NCBI RefSeq assembly: GCF_030817495.1 | Contig: NZ_JAUSZK010000001.1 | Coordinates: forward strand, 62,001-126,000 | DNA length: 64,000 nt | Direction: 5' to 3' | Source of the DNA: Streptomyces sp. V3I7 | Lineage (GTDB): Bacteria; Actinomycetota; Actinomycetes; Streptomycetales; Streptomycetaceae | In this document: positions 8,416 to 16,365 of the stretch, piece by piece | How the letters are laid out: each line of letters opens with the position of its first letter | Position numbering within the stretch: position 1 is the first letter of the stretch | Notes under the pieces: model-generated | Seen by the model: only the letters and a program-made list of their open reading frames with translations | Databases searched by the model: none | Told to the model about the DNA's origin: nothing | Program-made: the position numbers and the translations under genes

Positions 8416-9138
8416 TCACTTCAGATGCCGGGCGAAGAACCGGTCCCCGTCGTCCACCTCGAACCACGGGGTGCCGGCGTGCCCGCCCATATTGGCGTGC
8501 AGCGTCTTCTCCCTGGTACCGAACGCGTCGAACAGGTCCAGGGCCCGCTGCCGGGGGTTCCCTTCGTCGTCCCACTGCAGCAGGAACAGCAGCGGAATGG
8601 TGACCTGCCGGGCCTCCTCCCGCTGGGCGCGCGGCACGTACCCCCCGGCGAAGAAGCCGGCGGCCGCAATACGCGGTTCGGTCACGGCCAGCCGAATGCC
8701 GATCGCGGCCATCCCCGAGTACCCGACCGGGCCGCCGATCTCGGGCAGCGAAAGGAGAGCGTCCAGGGTGGTCCGCCATTCCGGGACCGCGTTCTCGACC
8801 AGCGGGACGACGAAGGACTCGAAAATCCCATCGACCGGCTCGCCGGCCGCCATCGCCCGGCGGAGATCGGCGCGAGCCCGCTCATCGACGGCGGAACGGG
8901 GCCGGTCGCCGTGCCCGGGGTGGTCGATGGCGGCCACCGCATAGCCGTACGCCGCGGAGTGCCGGGCCCGGGCCACCAGCCGGGACTCCCGCCTGTGCAA
9001 ACCGCCGTTGTGACCGATCAGGATCAGCGGGGCCGGTACGGCGGATTCAGGCGTCCACAGGGTGCCGGGAATCTCACCGAGGGTGAATTCGCGCTCGAGG
9101 ACCCCGTCGTCGAAGCGCTGGACAGAAGTGAAGTGCAC
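8416..9138 (-). CDS. Alpha/beta hydrolase of the dienelactone-hydrolase type
   Basis: About 240 residues show an alpha/beta hydrolase fold. APLILIGHNGGLHRRE is an oxyanion-hole strand. VGYSGMAAIG holds the nucleophile Ser at about residue 141, LLFLLQWDDEGNP the Asp near 190, and NMGGHAGTPWFE the His near 220. The catalytic triad therefore looks complete. The GTG at 9138 is chosen because the sequence VHFTSVQRFDDGVLEREFTL is the usual start of this family and residues further upstream look non-coding. It is divergent from the membrane-protein gene at 9233, and the 94 bp between them must hold both promoters. Substrate not identifiable, probably a small ester or lactone. Confidence 0.82.
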   Translation of the reverse strand: MHFTSVQRFDDGVLEREFTLGEIPGTLWTPESAVPAPLILIGHNGGLHRRESRLVARARHSAAYGYAVAAIDHPGHGDRPRSAVDERARADLRRAMAAGEPVDGIFESFVVPLVENAVPEWRTTLDALLSLPEIGGPVGYSGMAAIGIRLAVTEPRIAAAGFFAGGYVPRAQREEARQVTIPLLFLLQWDDEGNPRQRALDLFDAFGTREKTLHANMGGHAGTPWFEVDDGDRFFARHLK

Positions 9139-9232
9139 GGTCGTGCCCTTCCGCCAGGCCGGAAACGGGCCAGCCGGACCTCGGCAGGCCGGCCCGTGAT
9201 TCACACACCCCGACAGGGGAACCCGGACCGGC

Positions 9233-9694
9233 ATGTTCCAGAGCATCGTGCGAGGCAGCGCAGCCGGCGCGGCCGGAACGACCGTCCTGAACGCCGTGTC
9301 CTACGCCGACATGGCCTGGCGCGGCAGACCCGCCAGCCAGGCCCCCGCCCAGACCGCCGAAAAAATCACCCACGACACCGGACACCCCATCACCGGATCC
9401 GCCAGCCAGCAGGAAAACCGCCTGTCCGCACTCGGCGCCCTGGCCGGCATCACCGCCGGCTGCGGAACCGGCATCGCAGTCGCCCTCATGTACCGGGCGG
9501 GCGTGCGGATGCCCTGGTGGCTGGGCGGCATCGTCACGGGTGGGCTGGCGATGGCCGCGGCCGACCTGCCCATGACCCTGCTCGGCGTGACCGACCCGGC
9601 CAGCTGGTCGGGAACCGACTGGGCGTCAGACGTAGTGCCCCACCTGCTGTACGGGCTGGTCGTCCACGGCATCGTCACCACCTCGGAAGGCTGA
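9233..9694 (+). CDS. Small multi-pass membrane protein of unknown function
   Basis: The 153-residue protein begins with a glycine/alanine-rich stretch (GSAAGAAGTTVLNAVSY), then a polar segment, then hydrophobic helices around residues 66-88 (ALGALAGITAGCGTGIAVAL), 94-116 (PWWLGGIVTGGLAMAAADLP) and 136-150. It fits a family of short actinobacterial membrane proteins without assigned function. The gene is followed after 4 bp by the ATL gene, so the two are probably co-transcribed. A link to DNA-damage tolerance through that neighbour is only inference. Confidence 0.65.
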   Translation: MFQSIVRGSAAGAAGTTVLNAVSYADMAWRGRPASQAPAQTAEKITHDTGHPITGSASQQENRLSALGALAGITAGCGTGIAVALMYRAGVRMPWWLGGIVTGGLAMAAADLPMTLLGVTDPASWSGTDWASDVVPHLLYGLVVHGIVTTSEG

Positions 9695-9698
9695 CACG

Positions 9699-10070
9699 AT
9701 GCCCAGGTACAACCCCTGCCCCTCCCCGCTGATGGACGGCGGCATGAACATCATCGACGAGGTCCGCGACGCCGTCATCTCCATCCCACCCGGCCGCGTC
9801 GCCTCCTACGGCGACATCGGCCAGTGGATCGGTACCGGCCCACGGCAGGTGGGGCGGGCGATGAGCCTGCTCCACGACAACAGCGTGCCCTGGTGGCGTG
9901 TCGTCCATGCCGACGGGACCCCGCCCACCTGCCACGACGGACGGGCAGCCCAACTACTCCACAACGAAGACACACCCATGCTCGGTGCCCGCGTCAACAT
10001 GGAGCGTGCTCCTCATCAACCACAGCCGCCCACGCCCCAGTCGGACAGCGCCGACCGCGACAAGGCCTGA
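9699..10070 (+). CDS. Alkyltransferase-like protein (ATL) for O6-alkylguanine recognition
   Basis: The core SIPPGRVASYGDIGQWIG, then GPRQVGRAMSLLHDN, is the DNA-binding helix-turn-helix of the MGMT fold. The active-site motif PCHRV of O6-methylguanine methyltransferase is replaced by PWWRV at residues 64-68, so the acceptor Cys is Trp. ATL proteins bind O6-alkylguanine and hand it to nucleotide excision repair without transferring the alkyl group. The start at 9699 is supported by GGAAGG eight bases upstream; the alternative ATG at 9744 would give the length typical of ATLs. It directly follows the membrane-protein gene. The C-terminus (about 20 residues) is polar and Pro/Gln-rich. Confidence 0.85.
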   Translation: MPRYNPCPSPLMDGGMNIIDEVRDAVISIPPGRVASYGDIGQWIGTGPRQVGRAMSLLHDNSVPWWRVVHADGTPPTCHDGRAAQLLHNEDTPMLGARVNMERAPHQPQPPTPQSDSADRDKA

Positions 10071-10424
10071 CCCAACGACTCCGACACACGCGCCCAGCAG
10101 TAACGCACGCCGCCCACCGTGATGCACGGCTCGAAACAGCCTCGAAACCCGATCACCCGATCACCCGACAGAGCCAGCCAACCCAGACCGCCCTCGGTAC
10201 ACCACCGGCGAAGCAGCCGCTTCCCGCGCAACGCCTGTCCCGGGCATCGGCGTAGGCGCCGTGTAAGGAGGGGATGCTACGTCCGTCGGTGGTCTGCCGG
10301 CTGGCCGGCCACGGGGACCGGGCAGCTGTATCCACATGGGGATGTCGTGGATCAGGGGTCCTGGACCGATCGGCTGTGCGCTCCTCACGCGATGAGTCAG
10401 GCGGAGGGCGGACTTCAGTGATGA
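10071..10424. other. Gene-free convergent intergenic region
   Basis: Lies between the 3' ends of the ATL gene and the glutaredoxin-like gene. I find no frame with recognisable protein sequence and no strong terminator hairpin. Confidence 0.5.
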
Positions 10425-10862
10425 TCAGGCAGAAGGCGCGAGTTGCTGGCGCACCCGCTCAGGGGCGGGGTTGGTGTGCGGCCGGCCCGCGGCCACGACC
10501 GTCGGGACGGTCTCGTAGCCGTCGTTGGCTGCTCGCACAGTCGCCGCTCCGTCCGGGTCGCGCCAGATGTCGACCCAGTGCAGCCGGTGGGCGTCACGGC
10601 CCAGGTGGATCCGCAGTCGCAGGCAGTACTGGCAGCCCGGGCGCCAGAACACGATCGGCCGACCGTCGGCCGCGCTGCGGCGCTCCGCTTCCAGCGCGCT
10701 GATCGAGCTCGGAAAGATCAGCGGGCAGTTCATGGCCGCGAGCAGCACGAACAGAAGGAGGAGTGCCACAGCTGCGAGTGAACTGCCCTTCAACAGCAGC
10801 CCGGCGGTGACGGCTGAGCCACAGAGCACGAACAGCGCCGGCAGGATCCACGCTCGCATCAT
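10425..10862 (-). CDS. Membrane-anchored glutaredoxin/mycoredoxin-like protein
   Basis: The 145-residue protein starts with two hydrophobic helices (about residues 4-23 and 28-48), followed by a thioredoxin-fold domain with RPIVFWRPGCQYCLRLRIHL. The redox motif CQYC lies at residues 77-80, and the cis-Pro element is YETVPTVV. This arrangement matches actinobacterial mycoredoxin-type proteins that use mycothiol and face the cytosol from a membrane anchor. It would reduce mixed disulfides. The gene is alone, divergent from the VOC gene with about 140 bp between starts. Confidence 0.82.
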   Translation of the reverse strand: MMRAWILPALFVLCGSAVTAGLLLKGSSLAAVALLLLFVLLAAMNCPLIFPSSISALEAERRSAADGRPIVFWRPGCQYCLRLRIHLGRDAHRLHWVDIWRDPDGAATVRAANDGYETVPTVVAAGRPHTNPAPERVRQQLAPSA

Positions 10863-11004
10863 GTGCCGAAGGCTATCGGCGACCCCGTGAAATGCTACTC
10901 GGCGGGTGGCGGTGGCTTCGCGAGGGAAGGGCGCTCGGGTTCAGTCCGATGAGGGACGCCTGAGCGTCTGGAATTCGAAGCCCCGGCGGCCCTAAGCTCT
11001 GCGG

Positions 11005-11358
11005 ATGACCTTGGAATGGGAACAGGTAATCGTTCACTCGGAAGATCCGGTGGCCCTGGGGCAGTGGTGGGCCGAGGCTCTTGGGTGGGTTGTGGTCCAC
11101 TCCTCTGACGAGGAGTTCGAGATCCGCCCGGCGCCGGATCGCCTTCCTGGGCTGGACTTCGTCCGGCTTGACGAGAGCAAGAAGGCCAAGAGCCGACTGC
11201 ATCTCGACTTCAGGCCTGATGACCAGGACGCTGAGGTGGCCCGTCTGGTGGCTCATGGCGCACAGCGAGTTGACATTGGCCAGGGTGATCAATCGTGGGT
11301 TGTCTTGGCAGACCCCGAGGGTAACGAGTTCTGTGTCCTTGGTCAGCGGCGTCAGTAG
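11005..11358 (+). CDS. VOC-family (glyoxalase-like) protein
   Basis: The 117 residues form one VOC unit pair: VIVHSEDPVALGQWWAEALGW is the typical first strand-helix, SRLHLDFRPDDQDAEVARLV the central strand, and VVLADPEGNEFCVL the final strand with the metal-ligand Glu. These small proteins are usually called glyoxalase/bleomycin-resistance-like or pterin-carbinolamine-dehydratase-like; substrate is unknown. The ATG at 11005 is preceded by ordinary intergenic sequence. It stands alone next to the beginning of the mobile-element region. Confidence 0.82.
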   Translation: MTLEWEQVIVHSEDPVALGQWWAEALGWVVVHSSDEEFEIRPAPDRLPGLDFVRLDESKKAKSRLHLDFRPDDQDAEVARLVAHGAQRVDIGQGDQSWVVLADPEGNEFCVLGQRRQ

Positions 11359-11522
11359 GGCTCACGCCTTCCCGTCGGCTCCAGCGGCGGCTGGGCGAGG
11401 ACGTCCGGGCCAAGTCCCCCCCGGTCCTCGCCCGGGTGCGGCGTCCGCGCCCCCTGTGCAGACGTGAGTTGGCGACCGCTACAGCCGCCGCCAACCTCAC
11501 TCGCTCAGCCCGGCCCTCCTCG

Positions 11523-11655
11523 TCACCGGTCCTTGGCCAACTCGACGAGTTCCGCGAAGAGACCGCCGCATGCGTGAGTTCGTCGTAGCGGCCGTGCTCG
11601 ATGATGCGGCCGTTCTGCATGACGATGATCCTTTCCGCGAGCCGGGTGTTCTCTG
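11523..11655 (-). pseudogene. ABC exporter ATPase C-terminal remnant
   Basis: The minus strand encodes TRLAERIIVMQNGRIIEHG, then RYDELTHA. After a one-base shift it continues with GGLFAELVELAKDR and a stop. This is the end of an ABC-exporter nucleotide-binding domain, from the D-loop/H-loop side onward. Walker A, signature and Walker B motifs are absent. Similarity fades near 11655, where the Tn554-like integrase region begins, so that element may have cut the gene. Confidence 0.7.
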
Positions 11656-11779
11656 AGGGTTCCCCGGCTGTGGTGTGACGTCGTACAAGTCCTTCTCATT
11701 GAGGAGGTTGCGACGGTTCTCAGGGGGTGTGGCTCTGCGGTGGATCGTTGCGATCAACTCGTGGAGTAGAGGTAGATCA

Positions 11780-12325
11780 GTGCGTGCATTCGCTGTGCAG
11801 CTGCCATCAGGCATCCGGTATTGGACCGTGGTGGACGATGAATTGGCTGTGGTGGAGGAAGCTGACCGCTTCCTCCGGGAGCTGAGGTTGGCCCGGGGGC
11901 GGGCAGAGACGACGAAGGCGTACGCCGAGGCCGTCGTGCTGTTCCTGACCTGGTGCGCGAACTCCAGGCGGGAATGGCGGACCGCCGCTCGCGACATGGG
12001 GTTGTTCATGCTGTGGCTGAAGTGGACCCCGGGAAACGGCGGTCAGCGGCGGGTGGTGGTGCCTGGGCCGGGTGCGAAGCCGGTCCGGGGCGAGAGTCGG
12101 ATCAACAAGGTGCTGACTGCCGTTCGGATGTTCTTCGTGCATGCCGTGGTGAACAAGGCCGCGCCGACATGGGTGTTGGAGCAGATCTACGAGCTCGGCG
12201 ACGATCGCGACCTGCCTCAGGAGGCTCGCGGCGAGAGTGGTGCGATGCGGTATCGGATGCGGGCCCGCCACCGGCTCCAGGAGCCCGAGACCACCATCGA
12301 CAGGAGAGTCGACTGGCTGCTGTGA
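11780..12325 (+). pseudogene. Truncated tyrosine recombinase (Tn554-like integrase), N-terminal part
   Basis: From a GTG at 11780 (GAGG seven bases upstream) the frame reads RAFAVQLPSGIRYWTVVDDE, then the SAM-like core-binding domain TTKAYAEAVVLFLTWCANS and the later ESRINKVLTAVRMFFVHAVV. This is the N-terminal, DNA-arm-binding half of a streptomycete site-specific integrase of the Tn554 type (TnpA/TnpB class). The catalytic R-H-R-Y domain is missing: at about residue 180 the sequence ends abruptly in a stop that overlaps the next frame. It is a deletion fusion to the third gene of such an element. Confidence 0.75.
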
Positions 12326-12621
12326 GCCGGGCTTCCTTGCAGGCTGATCTGGCCAACGCGCTGGAACGAAACACCCGTCTTTCCGCGCGGGTGCGGCAGT
12401 TGGAGAAGCGGCTTTCCGAGCAGCTCGGCGAGCAGGCGTGGAACGCGGCCGGTCTCGGAGCCGCACCGGACATCGACCAACTCCAGCGACACACCAGCAT
12501 GTTGGAACAGGAACTCGCCGAGAAGCGGGGCGAGCTCGAGGAGAGAACGGAAGAACTCGAGGCTGCCCGGGCCGCCAACCGCGAGCTCACACGACTCATG
12601 AACCAACCGTCAACCCGGTGA
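12322..12621 (+). pseudogene. Coiled-coil tail of the Tn554-like accessory protein (TnpC/DUF6262 type)
   Basis: A frame entering at GTG 12322 (overlapping the integrase stop as GTGA) encodes about 99 residues of strongly helical sequence: ANALERNTRLSARVRQLEKR, later QRHTSMLEQELAEKRGELEE. This resembles the C-terminal coiled coil of the small accessory protein that follows the two recombinases in Tn554-like elements. Its N-terminal DNA-binding part is missing. Together with 11780-12325 it indicates one large internal deletion that removed both catalytic domains. A second copy of this tail type is at 20366-20530. Confidence 0.55.
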
Positions 12622-12644
12622 TCACCGGATCACCCAGGAGCGGG

Positions 12645-12764
12645 CATGAACACCACACCCAGGTCCTGCGCCGCCTCGCCCTCGCACAGAGCCGGCCCGA
12701 CGTCCTGTTCGCGATACTTCGCGTCGGCACCTTCTACGAACTCAGGACAGCGCTGGTCACGTGA
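12645..12764 (+). pseudogene. IS110-family transposase C-terminal remnant
   Basis: The frame reads QVLRRLALAQSRPDVLFAIL then RVGTFYE, which resembles the last 30 residues of IS110-type transposases (LRRIARxRPDVLFAMLRDGTFYE). Nothing of the catalytic domains is present. It directly follows the Tn554-like tail. Confidence 0.5.
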
Positions 12765-12970
12765 CCGGCGGCTCCGCCAGCAACACGACCTGGTCGGCTT
12801 CGATGTCGAACCCGAGCGCTGGACGGCTCCCGTCACCACCCTCGGAATCCATCAGCACTGGCTTGCCCAGCCACCGCCCGAGCGCCTCCAGGAACTGGCA
12901 GAAGACATCAAGTCGCGCCTGTCCCTGAAGCTCCCTCAGGTCGACGCCGAAGTCGATCTCTTCCGCGGAT
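12750..12970 (+). pseudogene. Unidentified coding fragment cut by the 58-bp repeat
   Basis: An open frame reads DLVGFDVEPERWTAPVTTLG, later QPPPERLQELAEDIKSRLSL and PQVDAEVDLFR, with codon use typical of real streptomycete genes. It has no start and stops being protein-like exactly where the 58-bp repeat begins at 12970. I do not recognise the family. It looks like an internal or terminal piece of a gene interrupted by whatever placed the repeat. Confidence 0.4.
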
Positions 12971-13027
12971 GTCGGCGTACGAGGTTCTCTCCCCAGATGT
13001 GTACGGGCGAACGTCCCCAGCTGTTAG
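12970..13027. repeat. 58-bp direct repeat, copy 1
   Basis: Identical over 58 bp to 16259-16316. Inside are two related 20-bp units, GTACGAGGTTCTCTCCCCAG (12977-12996) and GTACGGGCGAACGTCCCCAG (13001-13020), spaced 24 bp start to start. This resembles iterated recombinase-binding sites. In both copies coding sequence on the left is cut off exactly at the repeat. Confidence 0.93.
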
Positions 13028-13058
13028 GCCACTTGGTTCTCGCGCTCGCTGGAGCGTC

Positions 13059-13469
13059 ATGACGGATGAGGGGATGCTGGAGCGGATCGCCACGCGACGT
13101 GCCGAGCTGGACCGGCTGGAAGAGGAGCTGGTCAAGCAGCTGGCCGATGTGCGGGTCGAGCGTGATGAGCTGGTGGTGGCCGGGCGGGTCGTGCAGCGGA
13201 TCAGCGAGCAGGGCTTCGGGGAGTACCTGTCGCTCGCGCCGCCGGCGCCAAAGGTCCAGGTGGGCGGCCGGTCGGTGCTGCTGATCCCGGCCCGCGCCGC
13301 CGGTATCGACCCCGACGTGCTGCCGCAGGACTATCAGCGGCTGGTGGCCATCGTGCGGGAGGCGGCCGGGCCGGTCACCGTCGGCGAGGTGCTCGGCCTG
13401 CCGGTCGAGGTGCGGGGCAAGCTGGAGCCGCTGCGGGCGAAGCTGAACCGGCTGGAGCCATTTCCATAA
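13059..13469 (+). CDS. Coiled-coil hypothetical protein, C-terminally shortened
   Basis: The 136-residue product starts MTDEGMLERIATRRAELDRL and continues as a coiled coil (EEELVKQLADVRVERDELVV), then a winged-helix-like part with LPQDYQRLVAIVREAAGPVT and EVRGKLEPLRAKLNRL. I recall this as a common streptomycete family of unknown function found near IS elements, normally ending in a longer tail after KLEPLRxKL. Here the protein stops after ten more residues at an AT-rich stretch, so it is probably truncated. The ATG at 13059 has GGAG four bases upstream. It begins 31 bp after the 58-bp repeat. Confidence 0.6.
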   Translation: MTDEGMLERIATRRAELDRLEEELVKQLADVRVERDELVVAGRVVQRISEQGFGEYLSLAPPAPKVQVGGRSVLLIPARAAGIDPDVLPQDYQRLVAIVREAAGPVTVGEVLGLPVEVRGKLEPLRAKLNRLEPFP

Positions 13470-13500
13470 ATTATGAATATAAAAATACTATGCTTCGAGC
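13462..13500 (+). promoter_or_regulatory. AT-rich promoter/operator of the marR gene, likely leaderless
   Basis: An unusual A/T-rich block (13464-13492) ends with TACTAT at 13486-13491, ten bases before the MarR ATG. No Shine-Dalgarno sequence is present between them, so transcription may start at the ATG. The A/T block with short dyads is also the natural place for autoregulation by MarR. Confidence 0.55.
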
Positions 13501-13959
13501 ATGAGTCGTCAAGACACCGCTCCTGGCGCGTCCGCCGCCATCGGGGCAGCCCTCTACGGCCTGGCCACCAGGGCCGCGAGACGCCTGCCCCGGGACATGA
13601 GCCTGACGTCCGCCGCCACCCTGGCCACCCTGGACCGGACCGGCCCGCGGCGCATCACCGATCTGGCCGCGGTCGAGGGCGTCACCCAGCCCGCGATGAC
13701 CGCCCTGGTCCGGGTGATGGAGGAGTCCGGCCTGGTCGAGCGGCGGGGCGACGCGTCCGACAAGCGGGTCACGCTGGTGTGCCTGACCGAGGCCGGCGCC
13801 TCCTATGTCCGGACGCGGCGCCAGGCGGGCGTCCACGCGTTCGAGCGGTTGCTCGGCGAGCTCACCGGCGACGAGGTCGAGGCGCTGGTGGCGGCCCTTC
13901 CGGCGCTGAAGCATCTGGCAGAGCTCGAAAGCCAGGACCGCGAAGGGCCGAAGCAGTGA
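13501..13959 (+). CDS. MarR-family transcriptional regulator
   Basis: The 152-residue protein is a compact winged-helix regulator. TSAATLATLDRTGPRRITDL leads into the recognition helix TQPAMTALVRVMEESGLVER, followed by the wing RRGDASDKRVTLVCLTEAG. C-terminal helices (TRRQAGVHAFERLLGELTGD) would form the dimer interface. The ATG at 13501 follows an AT-rich promoter without a Shine-Dalgarno sequence. Its stop overlaps the GTG of the MFS gene (GTGA), so it very likely controls its own operon with the exporter, a standard MarR-efflux layout. The inducing ligand is unknown. Confidence 0.87.
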   Translation: MSRQDTAPGASAAIGAALYGLATRAARRLPRDMSLTSAATLATLDRTGPRRITDLAAVEGVTQPAMTALVRVMEESGLVERRGDASDKRVTLVCLTEAGASYVRTRRQAGVHAFERLLGELTGDEVEALVAALPALKHLAELESQDREGPKQ

Positions 13960-15389
13960 CCGGGCAGCCGGTCGGCGGGGGCGCGGTGAAGGCGTTCCCG
14001 GTGGCGCGTTCCGAGGCGCGGCTGCTGGTCCCCGCCCTGATGTTCATCGCTCTGGTCGTGGCGGCGGTCGCCAGCCTCGGGACGCCGCTCATCACCAGCG
14101 TGGCGACCTCGTTCCACGTCTCGCTCGGCAGCGCGCAGTGGACGCTGACCGTCGCGCTGCTCAGCGGCGCCGTCGCCACGCCGGTCCTGGGCCGGCTCGG
14201 AGCCGGCCCGCACCGGCGGGCCACGATCCTCGCCACGCTGGCGGTCGTCGTCGCCGGCAGCGCGCTCACCGTGCTGCCGCTGCCGTTCGCGTGGCTGCTG
14301 GCCGGCAGGGCGGCCCAGGGCGTCGGGCTCGGGCTGACGGCGCTGATGATGGGCGTGGCCCGGGACCACCTCCCCGAGGAGCGCAGCGCGGCCGTGATCG
14401 CCCTGATCTCGGTGGTCTCGATCATCGGGGCCGGCGTCGGCTACCCGCTGGCCGCACTGTTCGCCGAGCTCGGCGGGGTACGGGCCGCCTACGGCCTCGG
14501 CCTGGTCGTCACCGCCGCCGCCCTCCTGACTGCGTGGCGCTCCATGCGCGAAGCCCCCGGAGGCCGCTCCGCCCACGTGGACGTGGCAGGTGCGGTCGTC
14601 CTGGCCGCTGCGCTGCTCCTGGTGCTGTTCCTCGCCGGCGAACGGAATCTGTGGAGCCGGCACCTCGCCGTGGCGGCGGGCCTCGCCGTCGTCGCGGTGG
14701 TGCTGCTCTGCGTCTGGGCCGTCATCGAGCTGCGCAGCACGACGCCCCTGGTCGATGTGCGGGCGGTGCGGCACCCGGCGGTCGCCGGGGCGAACCTCGC
14801 CATGTTCGTCGGCGGGATCGGCATGTACCTCCTGCTCACGCTCATCACCCGGTACGCGCAGACGCCGCATGGCGCCGGCTACGGCTTCGGGCTGACGACC
14901 TTCGTCGCCGGGCTGGTCCTCATCCCGTTCTCGTTGCTGGGGTTCGTCGCCGGCAAGCTCACGCCGCGGGTCCGGACGCGGATCGCCGACCCCCTGCTCC
15001 TGGCCGGCAGCGCCGTCGTGGTCGGCGGCGGGTTCGCCCTGTTCGCGGCGGCCCGGTCGGACCTGGCCGAACTGTTCGCGGCGATGGGCGTGCTCGGCTT
15101 CGGCGTCGGCGGCTTCTCGGCCGCGATGCCCGGCGTCATCCTGGCCGTCACCCCCAAGAGCGAGACGTCGAGCGCCATGAGCTTCAACTACGTCGTCCGC
15201 AGCGTCGGGTACTCCCTGGGCAGCGCCATCGGCGGCCTGATCCTCGCCGCGGGCACCGGCCCCGGCCACCTCTTCCCCGACGACAGCGCCTACACCACCG
15301 CGGCGCTGGTCGGCATCGGCGCCATGGCGATCACGACGCTGACAAGCCTCGCTCTCGCCCGCCGACGCTCGTCCGAGACCAACCCGTAA
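13956..15389 (+). CDS. MFS multidrug-type exporter
   Basis: The 477-residue membrane protein has an N-terminal cytosolic stretch, then multiple hydrophobic helices. The MFS pattern is clear: LLSGAVATPVLGRLGAGPHR corresponds to motif A, WLLAGRAAQGVGLGLTALMM follows, and IGAGVGYPLAALFAELGGVR is a motif-C-like antiporter signature. It resembles DHA2-type (about 14 helices) drug:proton antiporters. The GTG start overlaps the marR stop, so translation is coupled. A DUF1330 gene follows after 33 bp. The cassette lies between two copies of a 58-bp repeat, suggesting it moved as a unit. Confidence 0.85.
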   Translation: MTGQPVGGGAVKAFPVARSEARLLVPALMFIALVVAAVASLGTPLITSVATSFHVSLGSAQWTLTVALLSGAVATPVLGRLGAGPHRRATILATLAVVVAGSALTVLPLPFAWLLAGRAAQGVGLGLTALMMGVARDHLPEERSAAVIALISVVSIIGAGVGYPLAALFAELGGVRAAYGLGLVVTAAALLTAWRSMREAPGGRSAHVDVAGAVVLAAALLLVLFLAGERNLWSRHLAVAAGLAVVAVVLLCVWAVIELRSTTPLVDVRAVRHPAVAGANLAMFVGGIGMYLLLTLITRYAQTPHGAGYGFGLTTFVAGLVLIPFSLLGFVAGKLTPRVRTRIADPLLLAGSAVVVGGGFALFAAARSDLAELFAAMGVLGFGVGGFSAAMPGVILAVTPKSETSSAMSFNYVVRSVGYSLGSAIGGLILAAGTGPGHLFPDDSAYTTAALVGIGAMAITTLTSLALARRRSSETNP

Positions 15390-15422
15390 GTCAGATGCAC
15401 TCATCCCAACACTGGAGGTTCC

Positions 15423-15716
15423 ATGCCCAAGGGCTACTGGGTCAGCGCCTACCGCACCATTTCAGACCCTGAGAAGCTGGCTGCTTACAACAAGCTGGCC
15501 GGTCCGGCCGTCGAGGCCGGGGGCGGTCGGATCCTCGCCCGTGGCAGTCGGGTCGTGGCGCATGACGCCGGAATCGCCGAGCGCACCGTCCTGATCGAGT
15601 TCGACAGCTTCGAGCTGGCCGTCGCGGCGCACGAGAGTGCGGCCTACCAGGAGGCGCTGGTCGCCCTCTCCGACGGCGTCGAGCGCGACTTCCGCATCGT
15701 CGAAGGCATCGACTGA
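15423..15716 (+). CDS. DUF1330-family protein
   Basis: The 97-residue protein matches DUF1330, a dimeric alpha/beta ferredoxin-like fold. KGYWVSAYRTISDPEKLAAY is the first strand-helix, AVEAGGGRILARGSRVVAHD the second strand, TVLIEFDSFELAVAAHESAA the conserved FxSxExA region, and DFRIVEGID the end. GGAGG lies five bases before the ATG. It follows the MFS gene closely and belongs to the marR operon. Function of the family is not established; a small-molecule-processing role beside an exporter is inference. Confidence 0.85.
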   Translation: MPKGYWVSAYRTISDPEKLAAYNKLAGPAVEAGGGRILARGSRVVAHDAGIAERTVLIEFDSFELAVAAHESAAYQEALVALSDGVERDFRIVEGID

Positions 15717-15729
15717 CCGAGGTCCAGTC

Positions 15730-15748
15730 GGATCTTCACTGAAGATCC
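15730..15748. terminator. Short hairpin after the marR operon
   Basis: GGATCTTC, a three-base ACT loop and GAAGATCC form an 8-bp perfect stem 14 bp after the DUF1330 stop. It is followed by a weak T-rich stretch (GGTTTTTCG), as expected for an intrinsic terminator. Confidence 0.6.
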
Positions 15749-15844
15749 ACCATCTTGGTTTTTCGCTGGTGCGGCTGCTGGTGTGGCGGGGTTCGTGGGT
15801 GCTCGTGCTGGTCGTGGGCGGCTGTCTTCGGTCTTGATCGTGTG

Positions 15845-16259
15845 TCAGCGGTCGAGTTCGAGGTTCGTCGGGACGAGCAGGGCGCGGAGCAGGTTGGTGG
15901 CGCGGGCGGGGCTCGTGCGGAGTTTGGTGAGGATGCGCCAGGTCTTCAGGTGCGCGAAGCCGTGCTCGACGGGGGCGCGGCCGGCGGCTTTCAGGTGCTC
16001 GACGATGTGGTCGTGGCGGGCGGCGGTGATGTCGTGGGTGCGCCCGGGCCTCGCGGCGGAGATCCAGATCAGGCGTCCGCGTTCGTCGGTGAGCGCGAGG
16101 AAGTGCAGGCCGTGGCGCTTGTGCTTCCCCGAATAGTTCTTGCGGTTGTCCTTGCCGGTGCGGCGGCGGGTGGCGATGAGGGTGCCGTCGATCAGCACGG
16201 CCTCCCCGCCGCGTCCGGCGACCTTGCCCAGGGCGCGGTCCAGGCGCGGCGCCCCGGCT
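15845..16259 (-). pseudogene. IS5-family (DDE_Tnp_4) transposase, 5'-truncated and internally deleted
   Basis: The minus strand encodes AVLIDGTLIATRRRTGKDNR (first catalytic Asp), GLHFLALTDERGRLIWIS, and RTHDITAARHDHIVEHLKAA. It then jumps directly to GRAPVEHGFAHLKTWRILTK, the last catalytic Glu region. About 50 residues usually found between these two parts, including the second Asp, are missing, so an internal deletion occurred at an AAGR-like junction. The N-terminal third is cut off at 16259 exactly at the second 58-bp repeat. It cannot encode an active transposase. Confidence 0.82.
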
Positions 16260-16316
16260 GTCGGCGTACGAGGTTCTCTCCCCAGATGTGTACGGGCGAA
16301 CGTCCCCAGCTGTTAG
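16259..16316. repeat. 58-bp direct repeat, copy 2
   Basis: Identical to 12970-13027. It truncates the IS5-type transposase on its left. On its right it runs directly into the terminal inverted repeat of the IS5/IS427 element: that element's TA flank at 16314-16315 lies within the last three bases of the repeat. Confidence 0.93.
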
Positions 16317-16365
16317 AACCCCTAACGGAATGCTCTACGCGGACTTGAGAGCTAACTCAGGGGTC

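Noticed and set aside
13803..15404. A 533-codon minus-strand frame opposite the MFS gene
   Set aside because: It is the antisense shadow of a clear MFS transporter (Asp/Gln/Arg-rich composition typical of shadows).
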